A stretch of DNA of 64,000 nt from the NCBI RefSeq assembly GCF_003385595.1, contig NZ_QNUE01000010.1, positions 1 to 64,000 of the forward strand. The letters run 5' to 3'. Position numbers and translations under genes: made by a program. The notes beneath the pieces are model-generated. The model was given only the letters and a program-made list of their open reading frames with translations. It ran no database searches and was not told the origin of the DNA. Numbering within the stretch: the first letter of the stretch is position 1; each line of letters begins with the position of its first letter. Below, in pieces: positions 55,221 to 63,918 of this stretch. Source of the DNA: Chryseobacterium flavum. GTDB taxonomy: Bacteria > Bacteroidota > Bacteroidia > Flavobacteriales > Weeksellaceae.

Positions 55221-56357
55221 ATGAAAAAAATATATTCCATTTTTATTTTAATTTTACTATTTAACACCACTCAGATTATGGCACAAGATAAAGCAAATAT
55301 ATTGGTTCTGATTCACTCTGATAACGGAGGAACATATAAACTGGCTAAAGAAATAGCCAAAGGAATTGAAAGCGAAAATAAAGCTATATCCTATATCAAA
55401 CTGGTAAAACCATCATCAAATCCAGAGCTCAAAGGTTTACCTGTAGCTACTGTTGAAGAGTTGGGCACTTACGATGGGATTGCCTTTGGATCACCTGTTT
55501 ATTTTGGGAATATAAGTACCGGAATGAGTGAATTTTTATCTAAAACAGTAGCCTTATGGACAAATCACGCACTGGAGGGAATGCCTGCCACAGTCTTTAT
55601 GTCAGCAGGAAGCGGCGCAGGAAAAGAACTGGCTCTTCAGGCATTCTGGAACAGCCTTTCTGTACATGGGATGGTTCTGGTATCCAATGGTATTCGTGGT
55701 ACAGAAGAGTTGAATAAAGCTATTCCACAGGGAAACTCTGTACTTGGAATAACGAGCATGGCTTCTTTAAAAGATGTTGAAAGACCCTCAAAAGGAGAAC
55801 GTTATCTTGCTGAGCTTCAGGGACGGAATTTTGCTAAAGTAGCATTAGCTTTAAGAGCGATACAACCCGAAAAAAACATTCCTGTCATGGAAAATCCTGA
55901 GAATTTCAATGAGATTTTAAAGCGAAAAAACATTATTCTTCCTCAGGTTCCAAAACCTGCCGGAAATTACCAGCCGTTCGTACGTTCCGGAAATCTGGTA
56001 TTTATCAATCAGGTTGCTTTGAAAGACGGCAAAATTTTTTATCCGGGGAAATTAGGTATTGAAGTGAATGAACAGCAGGTAAAAGAGGCAACAAAAGTAA
56101 CTATGCTGAACGTAATTTCAGTGTTAAATGAAGCTGTAGGAGGTGATTTGAGCAGAGTAAAACGATGTGTTCAGCTAACAGGAATTTTCAACACAAAAGA
56201 TGACTATACCAAACACGCAGATCTTATGAATACGGCTTCAGATCTGACTGTTGAAATTTTCGGAGACAAAGGAAAACATGCAAGAGCAACATTGGGAGCG
56301 TCATCTATTCCTGTGGGCTCTTCAGTAGAGATTCAGGCCATTTTTGAAGTCGAGTAA
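55221..56357 (+). CDS. Exported flavodoxin-like / RidA fusion protein
   Basis: A 378-residue protein with a signal peptide (MKKIYSIFILILLF...IMAQ, about 22), then a WrbA-like flavodoxin fold (about 25-215, ILVLIHSDNGGTYKLAKEIAKGIE, GSPVYFGNISTGMSEFLSKT). A C-terminal RidA/YjgF domain follows (about 250-378, FVRSGNLVFINQVAL, RVKRCVQLTGIF, GKHARATLGASSIP). RidA enzymes hydrolyse reactive imines. The fusion and export are unusual. The start at 55221 is chosen for the signal peptide and follows the promoter by about 40 bases. Confidence 0.85.
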   Translation: MKKIYSIFILILLFNTTQIMAQDKANILVLIHSDNGGTYKLAKEIAKGIESENKAISYIKLVKPSSNPELKGLPVATVEELGTYDGIAFGSPVYFGNISTGMSEFLSKTVALWTNHALEGMPATVFMSAGSGAGKELALQAFWNSLSVHGMVLVSNGIRGTEELNKAIPQGNSVLGITSMASLKDVERPSKGERYLAELQGRNFAKVALALRAIQPEKNIPVMENPENFNEILKRKNIILPQVPKPAGNYQPFVRSGNLVFINQVALKDGKIFYPGKLGIEVNEQQVKEATKVTMLNVISVLNEAVGGDLSRVKRCVQLTGIFNTKDDYTKHADLMNTASDLTVEIFGDKGKHARATLGASSIPVGSSVEIQAIFEVE

Positions 56358-56359
56358 GC

Positions 56360-57796
56360 TCAATCTATGGTTAAAAACCTTGAAAAAATCCTGGCAATTA
56401 AAGGAATAGTCTGTTCCAGCTGCTCTTCTGAAAGTGCTCCATAACTCAATCTGAAGCCATTAACATTTTGTCCGTATTGCCCTGGGTGAATAATCTTAAT
56501 ATTTTTCTTCAATAAAAGGGCAGTTACAGCATTCCAATCCAATTGAGCTTTAGGAACAATCCAGAAGGCAAGGCCACCTTCAGGAAGTGTAAACTCCGCA
56601 ACATCCTTCATGTATTTTTTCAACAGTTCAAAAACGAAATCTCTTTTGTTTTTATAGTGAACCGTTGCTTTTCTGATGTGCTTTTTTACAGCACCTTCTT
56701 TGATCAACTGAAGGACAGCCTGTTCCATGATAACATCCCCATGAACATCAATAATTTTCCTCAGATCACCAACTTTTTTCAGTAATTCCTGATTTTTAGT
56801 AGCCAGATAGCCGATTCTCAGGGCAGGTGCCACTACCTTACTTAAAGTTCCGATATACACATAATGCTGAAGGCCGGGAAAACTTGAAATAGGCAGGATA
56901 GGGCGGTATCCGAAATGAAATTCGTTATCATAATCGTCTTCAATGATGGTTATATTGTATTGGTTTGAAAGCTCAATTAATTTTAATCTTCTGGAAAGGC
57001 TTAAAGTAACTGTTGTAGGATATTGCCTGTGAGGAGTAATATAAATGGCTTTTATATTCTGATATTGGGTCAAAAGAGTTTCAATCGCTTCAATGCTGAT
57101 TCCCTCCTTATCTACAGACACAGGCAAAAGTTGGGCACCTGCATATTCAAAAGCCTGCCATGCAGGCTGATATCCCGGTTCTTCCACAATAACACGGTCA
57201 CCGGAAGTTAAAAGGGTCTGAGCCGTAAGAAACATTCCCATCTGGCTGCCTCGTGTAATGGAGATCTCATTTTGATGAATATGCATTCCACGCTGGTGAT
57301 TGAGCATTTGGGAGATCATTTTACGGAATTCCACATCGCCATGTTCATGTCCATATCCCATCATCTGCCATTTTGCTTTGATGCTGAAGATCTGCCTGTA
57401 AGCTCTAGCCAGCTCAGTTACCGGCGCGATTTTACTGTCGGGATGTCCGTCATCGAAATTAATCAACATTCCCCCAGACATTACCTGTTGATTGTATGAA
57501 TCGTGAAGTGCATCTGTATTTTTTTCATGCAAAACGGGAAGCCTTTCCGATACAAAAATGCCTTTTCTCTCTTTGGAAATCACCCATTCTTCATTAATCA
57601 GAACCTGATAGGCTTCCACAACAGTATTTCTGTTAATCTTTAAGGTTTGGGCAAGATTCCGGCTTCCGGGAAGTGCATCTCCGGGTTTTAATCTTCCTGA
57701 ACGGATATCAGTGATGATGATATCTGCAATCTGTAAATAAACTGCTTTACCAAGCTTTTTATCAATTTCTAATTCCAACTTCCAAGGTCGTAACAT
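56360..57796 (-). CDS. MocR/PdxR-type regulator
   Basis: A 478-residue regulator from the start at 57796 (MLRPWKLELEIDKK, typical of the family); a start 33 bases upstream is possible. The GntR winged helix (about 20-80, LPGSRNLAQTLKINRNTVVEAYQ) is fused to an aminotransferase-like domain with PLP lysine in YIGTLSKVVAPALRIGYL and EDDYDNEFHF. The gene is divergent from the cupin gene, with the two promoters almost overlapping, so it likely regulates the cupin-DapA-thioredoxin operon. Confidence 0.92.
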   Translation of the reverse strand: MLRPWKLELEIDKKLGKAVYLQIADIIITDIRSGRLKPGDALPGSRNLAQTLKINRNTVVEAYQVLINEEWVISKERKGIFVSERLPVLHEKNTDALHDSYNQQVMSGGMLINFDDGHPDSKIAPVTELARAYRQIFSIKAKWQMMGYGHEHGDVEFRKMISQMLNHQRGMHIHQNEISITRGSQMGMFLTAQTLLTSGDRVIVEEPGYQPAWQAFEYAGAQLLPVSVDKEGISIEAIETLLTQYQNIKAIYITPHRQYPTTVTLSLSRRLKLIELSNQYNITIIEDDYDNEFHFGYRPILPISSFPGLQHYVYIGTLSKVVAPALRIGYLATKNQELLKKVGDLRKIIDVHGDVIMEQAVLQLIKEGAVKKHIRKATVHYKNKRDFVFELLKKYMKDVAEFTLPEGGLAFWIVPKAQLDWNAVTALLLKKNIKIIHPGQYGQNVNGFRLSYGALSEEQLEQTIPLIARIFSRFLTID

Positions 57797-57797
57797 C

Positions 57798-57858
57798 TGG
57801 ACTATCCATTTATGTAAAAACTGAATCATTTAAACAGTCCAAAGATAGAATAATTTTG
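57798..57858. promoter_or_regulatory. Back-to-back promoters and TGGACT operator of MocR/cupin genes
   Basis: Minus-strand TATCTTTG (57847-57840) and plus-strand TAATTTTG (57851-57858) are separated by only 3 bases. AGTCCA (57836-57841) overlaps the minus-strand box, and TGGACT lies at 57798-57803, forming an inverted pair with 32 bases between. A protein bound there could block one promoter or switch between them. Confidence 0.5.
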
Positions 57859-57897
57859 TCATGCAATAAAGCACAAAACCCTAATAATTTAAAAATC

Positions 57898-58353
57898 ATG
57901 GACAAGAAACAATTCAGTTCAAAAGACTTTCACGAAACCTTTGCAAAACCAAAGTATGTAAAACCAAGCCATTTGATCCATAAAAATGTAGAAAAGGCAG
58001 GTGAGCACAATCAGTTTTCAACAGAAAGAAAGCATCCTGTTTTCTTTGTAGATCTTCCGAGTAAGAATGTCAGCATGACAATTGGAGGATTAACTCCCGG
58101 ACAGCAAACCAACAGACACCGTCATACGTATGAAACCGTATTGTTTGTCATTGATGGAAAAGGCTGGACAGAAGTGGAGGATGAAAGAGTATACTGGGAA
58201 GCAGGTGATGCGGTATATATTCCTTCATGGGCCTGGCATAAACACCAAAATCTGAGTAATACTGAACCTGCCAAATATATTGCCTGTGAAAATGCACCTC
58301 AATTGCAGAATCTGGGAGTCGCATTGAGAGAAGAAGAAGGCAGAGATCTTTAG
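57898..58353 (+). CDS. Cupin domain protein
   Basis: A 151-residue single-domain cupin. The start at 57898 (MDKKQFSSKDFHE) follows the predicted transcript start at about 57863. Cupin motif 1 is PGQQTNRHRHTYETVLFVIDGKG and motif 2 is GDAVYIPSWAWHKHQN, supplying His and Glu metal ligands. The family covers oxygenases and isomerases. It opens an operon with a DapA-like aldolase and a small thioredoxin, and is divergent from the MocR regulator. Confidence 0.88.
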   Translation: MDKKQFSSKDFHETFAKPKYVKPSHLIHKNVEKAGEHNQFSTERKHPVFFVDLPSKNVSMTIGGLTPGQQTNRHRHTYETVLFVIDGKGWTEVEDERVYWEAGDAVYIPSWAWHKHQNLSNTEPAKYIACENAPQLQNLGVALREEEGRDL

Positions 58354-58376
58354 TACCAATTATTTAGCTCAAGAAC

Positions 58377-59273
58377 ATGAAAAATGTACCATTTAAAGGG
58401 ATTATTGCCTATCCCATAACTCCATTTGATGAAAATGAGAAAGTAGATATTCCTCTTTTTAAACATCTTGTGGAAAGGCTGATTACTTCCGGAAGTCATG
58501 GAATTGCTCCATTGGGCAGTACTGGTGTAATGCCTTACCTGTCTGATGAAGAAAAAGAAGAAGTTACAGAAGCCACCTTACAGCAGGTAAAAGGTAGAAT
58601 TCCCACACTTGTTGGGGTTTCCAATCTTACAACAGAAAAAACCATTCATCATGCTCAGTTCGCTGAGAAAGCAGGCGCTGATGCGGTGATGATCATTCCC
58701 ATGAGCTACTGGAAACTGACCGATGATGAAATTGTAGCTCATTATGACGCTGTAGCACGTAAAATATCTATTCCGATTATGGCTTACAATAATCCGGTAA
58801 CAAGTGGAGTAGATATGTCTCCGGCTTTGTTGAAAAGACTCCTTGAAATTCCTAATGTCACAATGATCAAAGAAAGCACGGGAGATGTTCAGAGGATGCA
58901 TTATCTGAGAAGAGAATTAGGAGAAGAAGTAGCGTTCTATAACGGTTCAAATCCTTTGGCTCTGGCGGCATTTTCCGCGGGAGCAAGAGGTTGGTGTACC
59001 GCTGCTCCTAATCTTATTCCTGAACTGAATATCGGTCTTTATAATGCAGTTGAAGAAGGTGATTTTGAAAAGGCAAAAACAATTTTTTACCAACAGTTTG
59101 ATCTTTTAAAATTTATCGTGAATAAAGGATTGCCAAGAGCTGTGAAGTCAGGGCTTAATATCCTGGGTGAAAACGGCGGAAATCTGAGAAGTCCTTTAAA
59201 ACCCCTGCACGAGAAAGAAACCGATGAGTTAAAAAATATATTAAAACCCTTATTAATTAATACTATCATATGA
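58377..59273 (+). CDS. DapA-like aldolase/lyase (dihydrodipicolinate synthase family)
   Basis: A 298-residue TIM-barrel class I aldolase. The Schiff-base lysine is in MIKESTGD (about residue 165) and the proton-relay tyrosine in MAYNNPVTSG. The keto-acid site GSTGVMPYLSDEEKEEV replaces GTTGE with GSTGV, unlike true DapA. It is therefore more likely a related pyruvate aldolase or decarboxylating lyase acting on a sugar acid or hydroxyproline-type compound. It follows the cupin gene by 23 bases and overlaps the next by ATGA. Confidence 0.9.
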   Translation: MKNVPFKGIIAYPITPFDENEKVDIPLFKHLVERLITSGSHGIAPLGSTGVMPYLSDEEKEEVTEATLQQVKGRIPTLVGVSNLTTEKTIHHAQFAEKAGADAVMIIPMSYWKLTDDEIVAHYDAVARKISIPIMAYNNPVTSGVDMSPALLKRLLEIPNVTMIKESTGDVQRMHYLRRELGEEVAFYNGSNPLALAAFSAGARGWCTAAPNLIPELNIGLYNAVEEGDFEKAKTIFYQQFDLLKFIVNKGLPRAVKSGLNILGENGGNLRSPLKPLHEKETDELKNILKPLLINTII

Positions 59274-59503
59274 AAAAATCCATTTTTTATCATGCAGGAT
59301 GCCCTGTATGCATCAGCGCAGAACACGATATTGTAAACCTTATTGGTTGGGAAAACGTTGAAATTATCCATTTGGGTAATGACAAAAACAAAATAGAAGA
59401 GGCTGAAAAGGCTGGTATAAAATCTGTGCCTGCCTTAGTAACACCTAACGGGAATGTGCTTCATATTAATTTTGGAGCATCTATGGAAGATGTGAAAAAT
59501 TAG
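59270..59503 (+). CDS. Small thioredoxin/glutaredoxin-like protein
   Basis: A 77-residue thiol-disulfide protein with the redox motif CPVC at residues 11-14 and the cis-proline in KSVPALVTPNG. It is short, glutaredoxin-sized, and lacks a signal peptide. Its start overlaps the aldolase gene by four bases, so translation is coupled. It ends in a strong terminator, and the MocR-divergent operon stops here. Confidence 0.88.
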   Translation: MKKSIFYHAGCPVCISAEHDIVNLIGWENVEIIHLGNDKNKIEEAEKAGIKSVPALVTPNGNVLHINFGASMEDVKN

Positions 59504-59520
59504 CATTATTAATTTTGTGT

Positions 59521-59546
59521 AAACGGCTCAAAAAATGAGCCGTTTT
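59521..59546 (+). terminator. Terminator of the cupin-aldolase-thioredoxin operon
   Basis: AAACGGCTCA and TGAGCCGTTT arms with a short A-rich loop, followed by T residues, 17 bases after the stop. Confidence 0.85.
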
Positions 59547-59612
59547 TTACTGTTGGAAAACGCTAAGGTGCAGGGATTTACTTTGTGTCATAAGACACAA
59601 GGATTTTATAGG

Positions 59613-60119
59613 TTAAATTATTGCATTTCCTTCCACACCATCAGCATTATTGGTTTTATGTCCGGTTATGGCAGAAGCTACGAAACTGAAAAGACTGACC
59701 AGCTTTCCTGCTTTGGTGTCCCAATAATAGGTTTCTTTAGGCTCTACACGGATAATGGTAACATCGGGATCATCCTTCCCGTCAAACCATGCTTTTGCCA
59801 GAGGAGACCATTTTTCTTCTATGGTTGCTTTATCCTTATAAACAGAAGCTTCTCCGTATACGGAAAGATATTGGGAATCACTGTTATTCATAAAAAACAG
59901 CTGTACTCTCCGGTCTTCTTTTATTTCAAAATTTTTGTTGCTCGTACCGCTGCTGATAAACCACAGGTTCCCGCTTTCATCCGTTTCCTGCAGAGTCATT
60001 GGTCTTGAGTTGACAGGAATTGTTTCCAACTCTGTACAGAACATACAGATTCTGGCTTTCTCTGACAGTTCTTTAATTTTTTTGATTGCTTCAAGGTGGG
60101 TAAGATTTTGTGTTGACAT
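59613..60119 (-). CDS. Pyridoxamine 5'-phosphate oxidase family (general stress FMN-binding) protein
   Basis: A 168-residue split-barrel flavin-binding protein. Segments RICMFCTELETIPVNSRPMTLQETDESGNLWFISSGTS and VQLFFMNNSDSQYLSVYGEASV are typical of the general stress type of this family. True PNP oxidase activity is unlikely; reduction of a flavin or F420-like cofactor is possible. The start at 60119 (MSTQNLTHLEA) gives the family N-terminus. The gene lies alone, 162 bases from the divergent AraC gene, which may control it. Confidence 0.88.
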   Translation of the reverse strand: MSTQNLTHLEAIKKIKELSEKARICMFCTELETIPVNSRPMTLQETDESGNLWFISSGTSNKNFEIKEDRRVQLFFMNNSDSQYLSVYGEASVYKDKATIEEKWSPLAKAWFDGKDDPDVTIIRVEPKETYYWDTKAGKLVSLFSFVASAITGHKTNNADGVEGNAII

Positions 60120-60281
60120 AATATAATATTTTAAGTGATTGGTAATGATTAAATAATTCATATTCAGCAGAATAATGAATTATACATTTAAAATCATTCA
60201 AATACCTGACCAAAAGAGACTAAAATGTGGTACCTGGGATTGATTTCTTTTCAATAAATAAGTTTTATGTACATTTGATCA

Positions 60282-61079
60282 ATGCAGATTTCACCTCCAA
60301 AACACTTAGCAGCGTATATCAGGCATTATATCTTTCTGGAAAACTCCAGAGAGGATATAAGAAGCTTAAGGCTCTTTACGGATGGAAGTTCCGGACTTAT
60401 TCTATCCGGAGATATAAATCTGTGTTCCGGTATTTCTAATTATCGGATGCCGCTTTCCTTTTTCTACGGAGCTTTGAACGGATATAAAGATTTTTTATCA
60501 AAAGGCAGATTTTCTTTGATTGCGGTTGTATTTCAGCCTTATTTTTTGAATATCCTTTTGAAAACTTCTGCCAAAGAAACCCGCAATCAGATTATTTCCG
60601 TGGAAGATGTGTTGAAAAGTAAACTGGAAGTATTTCAGGAAAAACTGTTCAATAAATCAAATCCATTAGCCATTATTACTGATCTGAATATTTTTTTCAC
60701 CCATTTTTTATACGAAAGAATGAGTACAGATCATCATTTAATAACAGCTGCACAACAATATCTTCTTCAAAGTAAAGGTTCTGTATCCTCCCGAGAATTG
60801 CAGCATTTCACAGGTTATTCGGAGCGCCATCTGGAAAGAAAATTTGAGCACTATATTGGAATGTCTCCCAAAAAATATGGAAATATCATCCGTCTCCATT
60901 ACTTTCTAAGTATCCTGAATAATGGGACGGATGAAAAAAATATGACGATGCTTTCGTATGAAGCAGGATATGCTGACCAGTCTCACCTTATCAGAGAATT
61001 TAAAAACAATATCGGACTTACTCCTAAACAATATTTAAATACACAAAACAAAATGGCGGTTAATTTCATTGAGCTGTAA
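60282..61079 (+). CDS. AraC family regulator
   Basis: A 265-residue regulator. The N-terminal part resembles the ligand-binding region of DUF6597-type AraC proteins (PPKHLAAYIRHYIFLENS), and the C-terminus has the double helix-turn-helix (RELQHFTGYSERHLERKFEHYIGMSPKKY; MTMLSYEAGYADQSHLIREFKNNIGLTPKQY). The nitrilase gene 65 bases downstream on the same strand may be its target, as may the divergent flavin-binding gene. Confidence 0.9.
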   Translation: MQISPPKHLAAYIRHYIFLENSREDIRSLRLFTDGSSGLILSGDINLCSGISNYRMPLSFFYGALNGYKDFLSKGRFSLIAVVFQPYFLNILLKTSAKETRNQIISVEDVLKSKLEVFQEKLFNKSNPLAIITDLNIFFTHFLYERMSTDHHLITAAQQYLLQSKGSVSSRELQHFTGYSERHLERKFEHYIGMSPKKYGNIIRLHYFLSILNNGTDEKNMTMLSYEAGYADQSHLIREFKNNIGLTPKQYLNTQNKMAVNFIEL

Positions 61080-61144
61080 AACAGGATGTCGGTTTTATAC
61101 AATTTTTTATAGGAACGACCCTCTAGTTTTGCTTAAAAAAATCA

Positions 61145-62098
61145 ATGAATATTAAAATTTCAACAGCACAGTTTGAAAACAAAGGCGGAAATAAAGCTTA
61201 TAATTTGTCCGTTATTGAAAAGTTGTCTGAGGAAGCCGCATCCAAAGGGTCTCATGTAATTGCTTTCCATGAATGCTCCATTACAGGCTATACTTTTGCC
61301 CGAAAGCTCTCCAGAGAACAGCTTCTTGACGTTGCTGAACAAATACCGGAAGGTGACAGCATTCAAAGGCTGCAGGAAATTGCCACTAAATATCATATCA
61401 CCATTCTGGCCGGATTGTTTGAGAAAGATGAGCATGATAACCTTTTCAAGGCCTATGTATGTGTTGATAAAACAGGGCTGAAAGCTAAATACAGAAAACT
61501 GCATCCTTTTATCAATCCGAATCTAACACCAGGTAACACATATTGTGTATTTGATATTATGGGCTGGAAATGCGGTATCCTGATCTGTTATGACAACAAT
61601 ATCACGGAAAATGTAAGAGCTACACGGCTCCTTGGTGCAGAAATTATTTTTATGCCTCACGTTACCATGTGCACTCCTTCCACAAGACCGGGAGCCGGTT
61701 TTGTAGATCCTGTGCTTTGGAAAAACAGGGTAGTGGATCCTACTTCATTACGGCTGGAATTTAACGGAATGAAAGGCCGGGACTGGCTGATGAAATGGCT
61801 TCCGTCAAGAGCTTATGATAATGGAGTCTATATTGTTTTTTCGAATCCCATCGGTATGGATGATGATCAGCTGAAAAACGGATGCTCAATGATTATAGAT
61901 CCTTTCGGAGATGTAATAGCAGAATGCCGTTCGTGGGAAGACAGTTTTGAATCGGCTGTCATTACTCCTGAAAAGCTTACTCAGTCAGGGGGCTACCGAT
62001 ATATTAAAGCCCGGAGACCCGAGTTATACAGGGATATCATTGGACAGGAGCATTCATCCGATCAGAAAGTAGTATGGCTGGATGATAAAACAGTTTAA
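61145..62098 (+). CDS. Carbon-nitrogen hydrolase (nitrilase family)
   Basis: A 317-residue amidase/nitrilase-superfamily enzyme with the Glu-Lys-Cys triad: glutamate in AFHECSITGYTF (about residue 41), lysine in KYRKLHPF and cysteine in GILICYDNN (about 153). It hydrolyses an amide, carbamoyl or nitrile bond; the exact substrate cannot be told. A bidirectional hairpin follows. Confidence 0.92.
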   Translation: MNIKISTAQFENKGGNKAYNLSVIEKLSEEAASKGSHVIAFHECSITGYTFARKLSREQLLDVAEQIPEGDSIQRLQEIATKYHITILAGLFEKDEHDNLFKAYVCVDKTGLKAKYRKLHPFINPNLTPGNTYCVFDIMGWKCGILICYDNNITENVRATRLLGAEIIFMPHVTMCTPSTRPGAGFVDPVLWKNRVVDPTSLRLEFNGMKGRDWLMKWLPSRAYDNGVYIVFSNPIGMDDDQLKNGCSMIIDPFGDVIAECRSWEDSFESAVITPEKLTQSGGYRYIKARRPELYRDIIGQEHSSDQKVVWLDDKTV

Positions 62099-62104
62099 AA
62101 ACTT

Positions 62105-62132
62105 AATCCCTCTATGATTTCTTAGAGGGATT
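62105..62132. terminator. Bidirectional terminator
   Basis: AATCCCTCTA / TAGAGGGATT (perfect 10-bp stem) lies between the nitrilase gene and the convergent rhodanese gene. Confidence 0.8.
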
Positions 62133-62140
62133 GAATTATT

Positions 62141-62497
62141 TTACTTGCTGATGGTTTCCTGAAGGTCGCTCCAGGCTCCGCCGTTGTAAACATGTTTAAA
62201 GCCCTTTTCTTTCAGTATATTTTCAGCTTTTACACTTCGCAGTCCGTGAGAACAAACCGTGATGTATGTCTTCTCAGGGTCCAGCTCTGTATATCGTTCT
62301 CTGATGGTTCCCAATGAAATATTGACAGAACCTTCAATATGTCCCGTTTCGTATTCTTTTTCAGTTCTTACATCCAGGATAACAGCTCCTTTTTTGAGCA
62401 ATTTAGGAAGACTGTCATCTAAAGTCTGAAACCGGTAAACTTTATACACTACATACAGCATAAAGGCCATTCCACAGATGATAAAAAGACTCTTCAT
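62141..62497 (-). CDS. Membrane-anchored rhodanese-like protein
   Basis: A 118-residue protein with one N-terminal membrane segment (MKSLFIICGMAFMLYVVYKVY) and a rhodanese domain: LDVRTEKEYETGHIEGSVNI and the active-site cysteine in VCSHGLRSVKAENIL. It likely transfers sulfur at the membrane face. The start at 62497 overlaps the upstream DUF3817 gene by ATGA, supporting coupled translation. It is the last gene of the TetR-associated operon. Confidence 0.87.
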   Translation of the reverse strand: MKSLFIICGMAFMLYVVYKVYRFQTLDDSLPKLLKKGAVILDVRTEKEYETGHIEGSVNISLGTIRERYTELDPEKTYITVCSHGLRSVKAENILKEKGFKHVYNGGAWSDLQETISK

Positions 62498-62796
62498 AGC
62501 TTGCTCAGAATTTTTTTGTCTATATAAAATGTTCCAAACGGGATGAAACAGGCAAGGATTACTTTCCATGTTATTTCTCTGAACTTCCAGTTCTGTTCTA
62601 CACCAACACTCAGCGTATTGAAAAGGAAGAGCAGGAATAATGTTCCGTGAACGGGTCCTAATAACCGCACAAATAGAGGGTTACCCATCCAATATTTTAC
62701 AGGAACGGCAATACATACCAGGCTTAGCAATGAAATGCCTTCCAGAATTGCCAGAATTCTCAAACGGCCGATTTTTGTTTTCAATAAGTCTATCAT
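62494..62796 (-). CDS. DUF3817 membrane protein
   Basis: A 100-residue membrane protein with about three helices: LRILAILEGISLLSLVCIAVPVKYW, GPVHGTLFLLFLFNTLSV and the C-terminal ILACFIPFGTFYIDKK. These are DUF3817 marks. Function unknown. It lies 3 bases after the first gene of the operon and overlaps the rhodanese gene. Confidence 0.87.
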   Translation of the reverse strand: MIDLLKTKIGRLRILAILEGISLLSLVCIAVPVKYWMGNPLFVRLLGPVHGTLFLLFLFNTLSVGVEQNWKFREITWKVILACFIPFGTFYIDKKILSKL

Positions 62797-62799
62797 AGT

Positions 62800-63258
62800 T
62801 TATCTGAAATAAGGTCTGTTGGCAAAAGGGGAGAAAGGCCAGGGAATAGCTATGAAAATAATGACCAATGCTATAGAAAACCAGATAACCATCGTTCTGA
62901 ACTTTTCTTTATCTGAAGATTTTCTTTTGGCTAAAGCAGAACCGATTGTGATGATAATGATAGCCGTAACCATCAATGAAATATGAATCAGTCCGAAAAA
63001 CAGATGTTCAAACGATTCTTTAGCCTCATTAAAATGCTTCCAGAAGTATTGAATCACCGGACTCTTAAAATAGAATATCATTCCTATTACCAATTGTAAA
63101 TGGGCTATAGTTGCTGTCCAATGCCTTACTGTATTATCTGTTCCTGTAAATTTTCTATTTGAAATATATCCTGTGAAAGAACGGTAAATTGCATAGATCA
63201 AGCTTATTAAAACCAGCCAACGGACTAGAGAATGTAAAAAAGTAAGAGTCTGATACAT
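62800..63258 (-). CDS. Four-helix membrane protein with conserved histidines
   Basis: A 152-residue protein with four predicted membrane helices and several histidines near helix ends (FLHSLVRW, IAHLQLVIGM, FEHLFFGLIHISLM), which could bind haem as in small b-type cytochromes; this is inference. The family is not identified. It is first in a three-gene operon controlled by the palindrome at 63289-63318. Confidence 0.75.
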   Translation of the reverse strand: MYQTLTFLHSLVRWLVLISLIYAIYRSFTGYISNRKFTGTDNTVRHWTATIAHLQLVIGMIFYFKSPVIQYFWKHFNEAKESFEHLFFGLIHISLMVTAIIIITIGSALAKRKSSDKEKFRTMVIWFSIALVIIFIAIPWPFSPFANRPYFR

Positions 63259-63278
63259 CGTTTATTTTTTGAGCACAA

Positions 63279-63318
63279 CAAAGGTATGACAAAAACATAC
63301 TAATTAGTATGTTTTTGT
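63279..63318 (-). promoter_or_regulatory. TetR-type operator and promoter of the 63.3-62.1 kb operon
   Basis: A perfect 30-bp palindrome at 63289-63318, core ACATACTAATTAGTATGT, has the form typical of TetR-family operators. It lies directly upstream of the minus-strand -7 box TACCTTTG (63286-63279), over the -33 position, so binding should repress the operon beginning at 63258. It lies between the end of the TetR gene and the start of that operon. Confidence 0.8.
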
Positions 63319-63327
63319 ATAAAAAAA

Positions 63328-63918
63328 TTACTGTAATGATTCAAAATAAGTTTTAAGTCCCTTTAAGTAAGCAAGATATACTGATCTGGAATTTTCAAGT
63401 TTGCCAAGATTTCTGACTCCCCAATATCCGGACATTACAAAAACAGCAATTTCTTCTGCTTGTATGGCTTTTTTAATAAGACCTGTGTCTTTGCCTTTAT
63501 TTATGCTTTCTACTATGGCAGCCTCCCATTGCACCGACAGTTCATTAAGTGCTTTGGTAAAATCCTTATTCCAAGGAGCCATTTCCTGTGTAAGATTGGA
63601 AGCCGGACAACCGTATTCTACTTTTAAAAAGTCATTATTCATCAGCACTTCATACATCAGTGTGTAAATACCCTCCAAAGGATTTCCATTTTTTTGAAGA
63701 GGTTCTATAAATGTTTTTTTGAAATTGGGAGCAAGCAATTCATTAATAATAGCAACCCCCATTTCATCTTTCGTTTTGAAGTGATAATAAAAAGCTCCTT
63801 TAGTCACCTGGGTTGTAGCAATGATATCATCAATGCTGGTAGTCTGGTAACCTTTTACGTAAATGAGTTCAAAGGCTTTCTGAAGAATAGTAAGACGTGT
63901 TGCTTCTGATTTTTTCAT
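63328..63918 (-). CDS. TetR/AcrR family repressor
   Basis: A 196-residue repressor. The N-terminal DNA-binding domain includes RLTILQKAFELIYVKGYQTTSIDDIIATTQVTKGAFYYHFKTKDEMG (helix-turn-helix about 25-47). The C-terminal all-helical ligand domain belongs to the TetR_C_16-like type. A single cysteine occurs in EYGCPASNL, a region where related regulators sense electrophiles; inference only. The adjacent palindrome probably is its operator. It sits at the right end of the window, ahead of the operon it controls. Confidence 0.92.
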   Translation of the reverse strand: MKKSEATRLTILQKAFELIYVKGYQTTSIDDIIATTQVTKGAFYYHFKTKDEMGVAIINELLAPNFKKTFIEPLQKNGNPLEGIYTLMYEVLMNNDFLKVEYGCPASNLTQEMAPWNKDFTKALNELSVQWEAAIVESINKGKDTGLIKKAIQAEEIAVFVMSGYWGVRNLGKLENSRSVYLAYLKGLKTYFESLQ

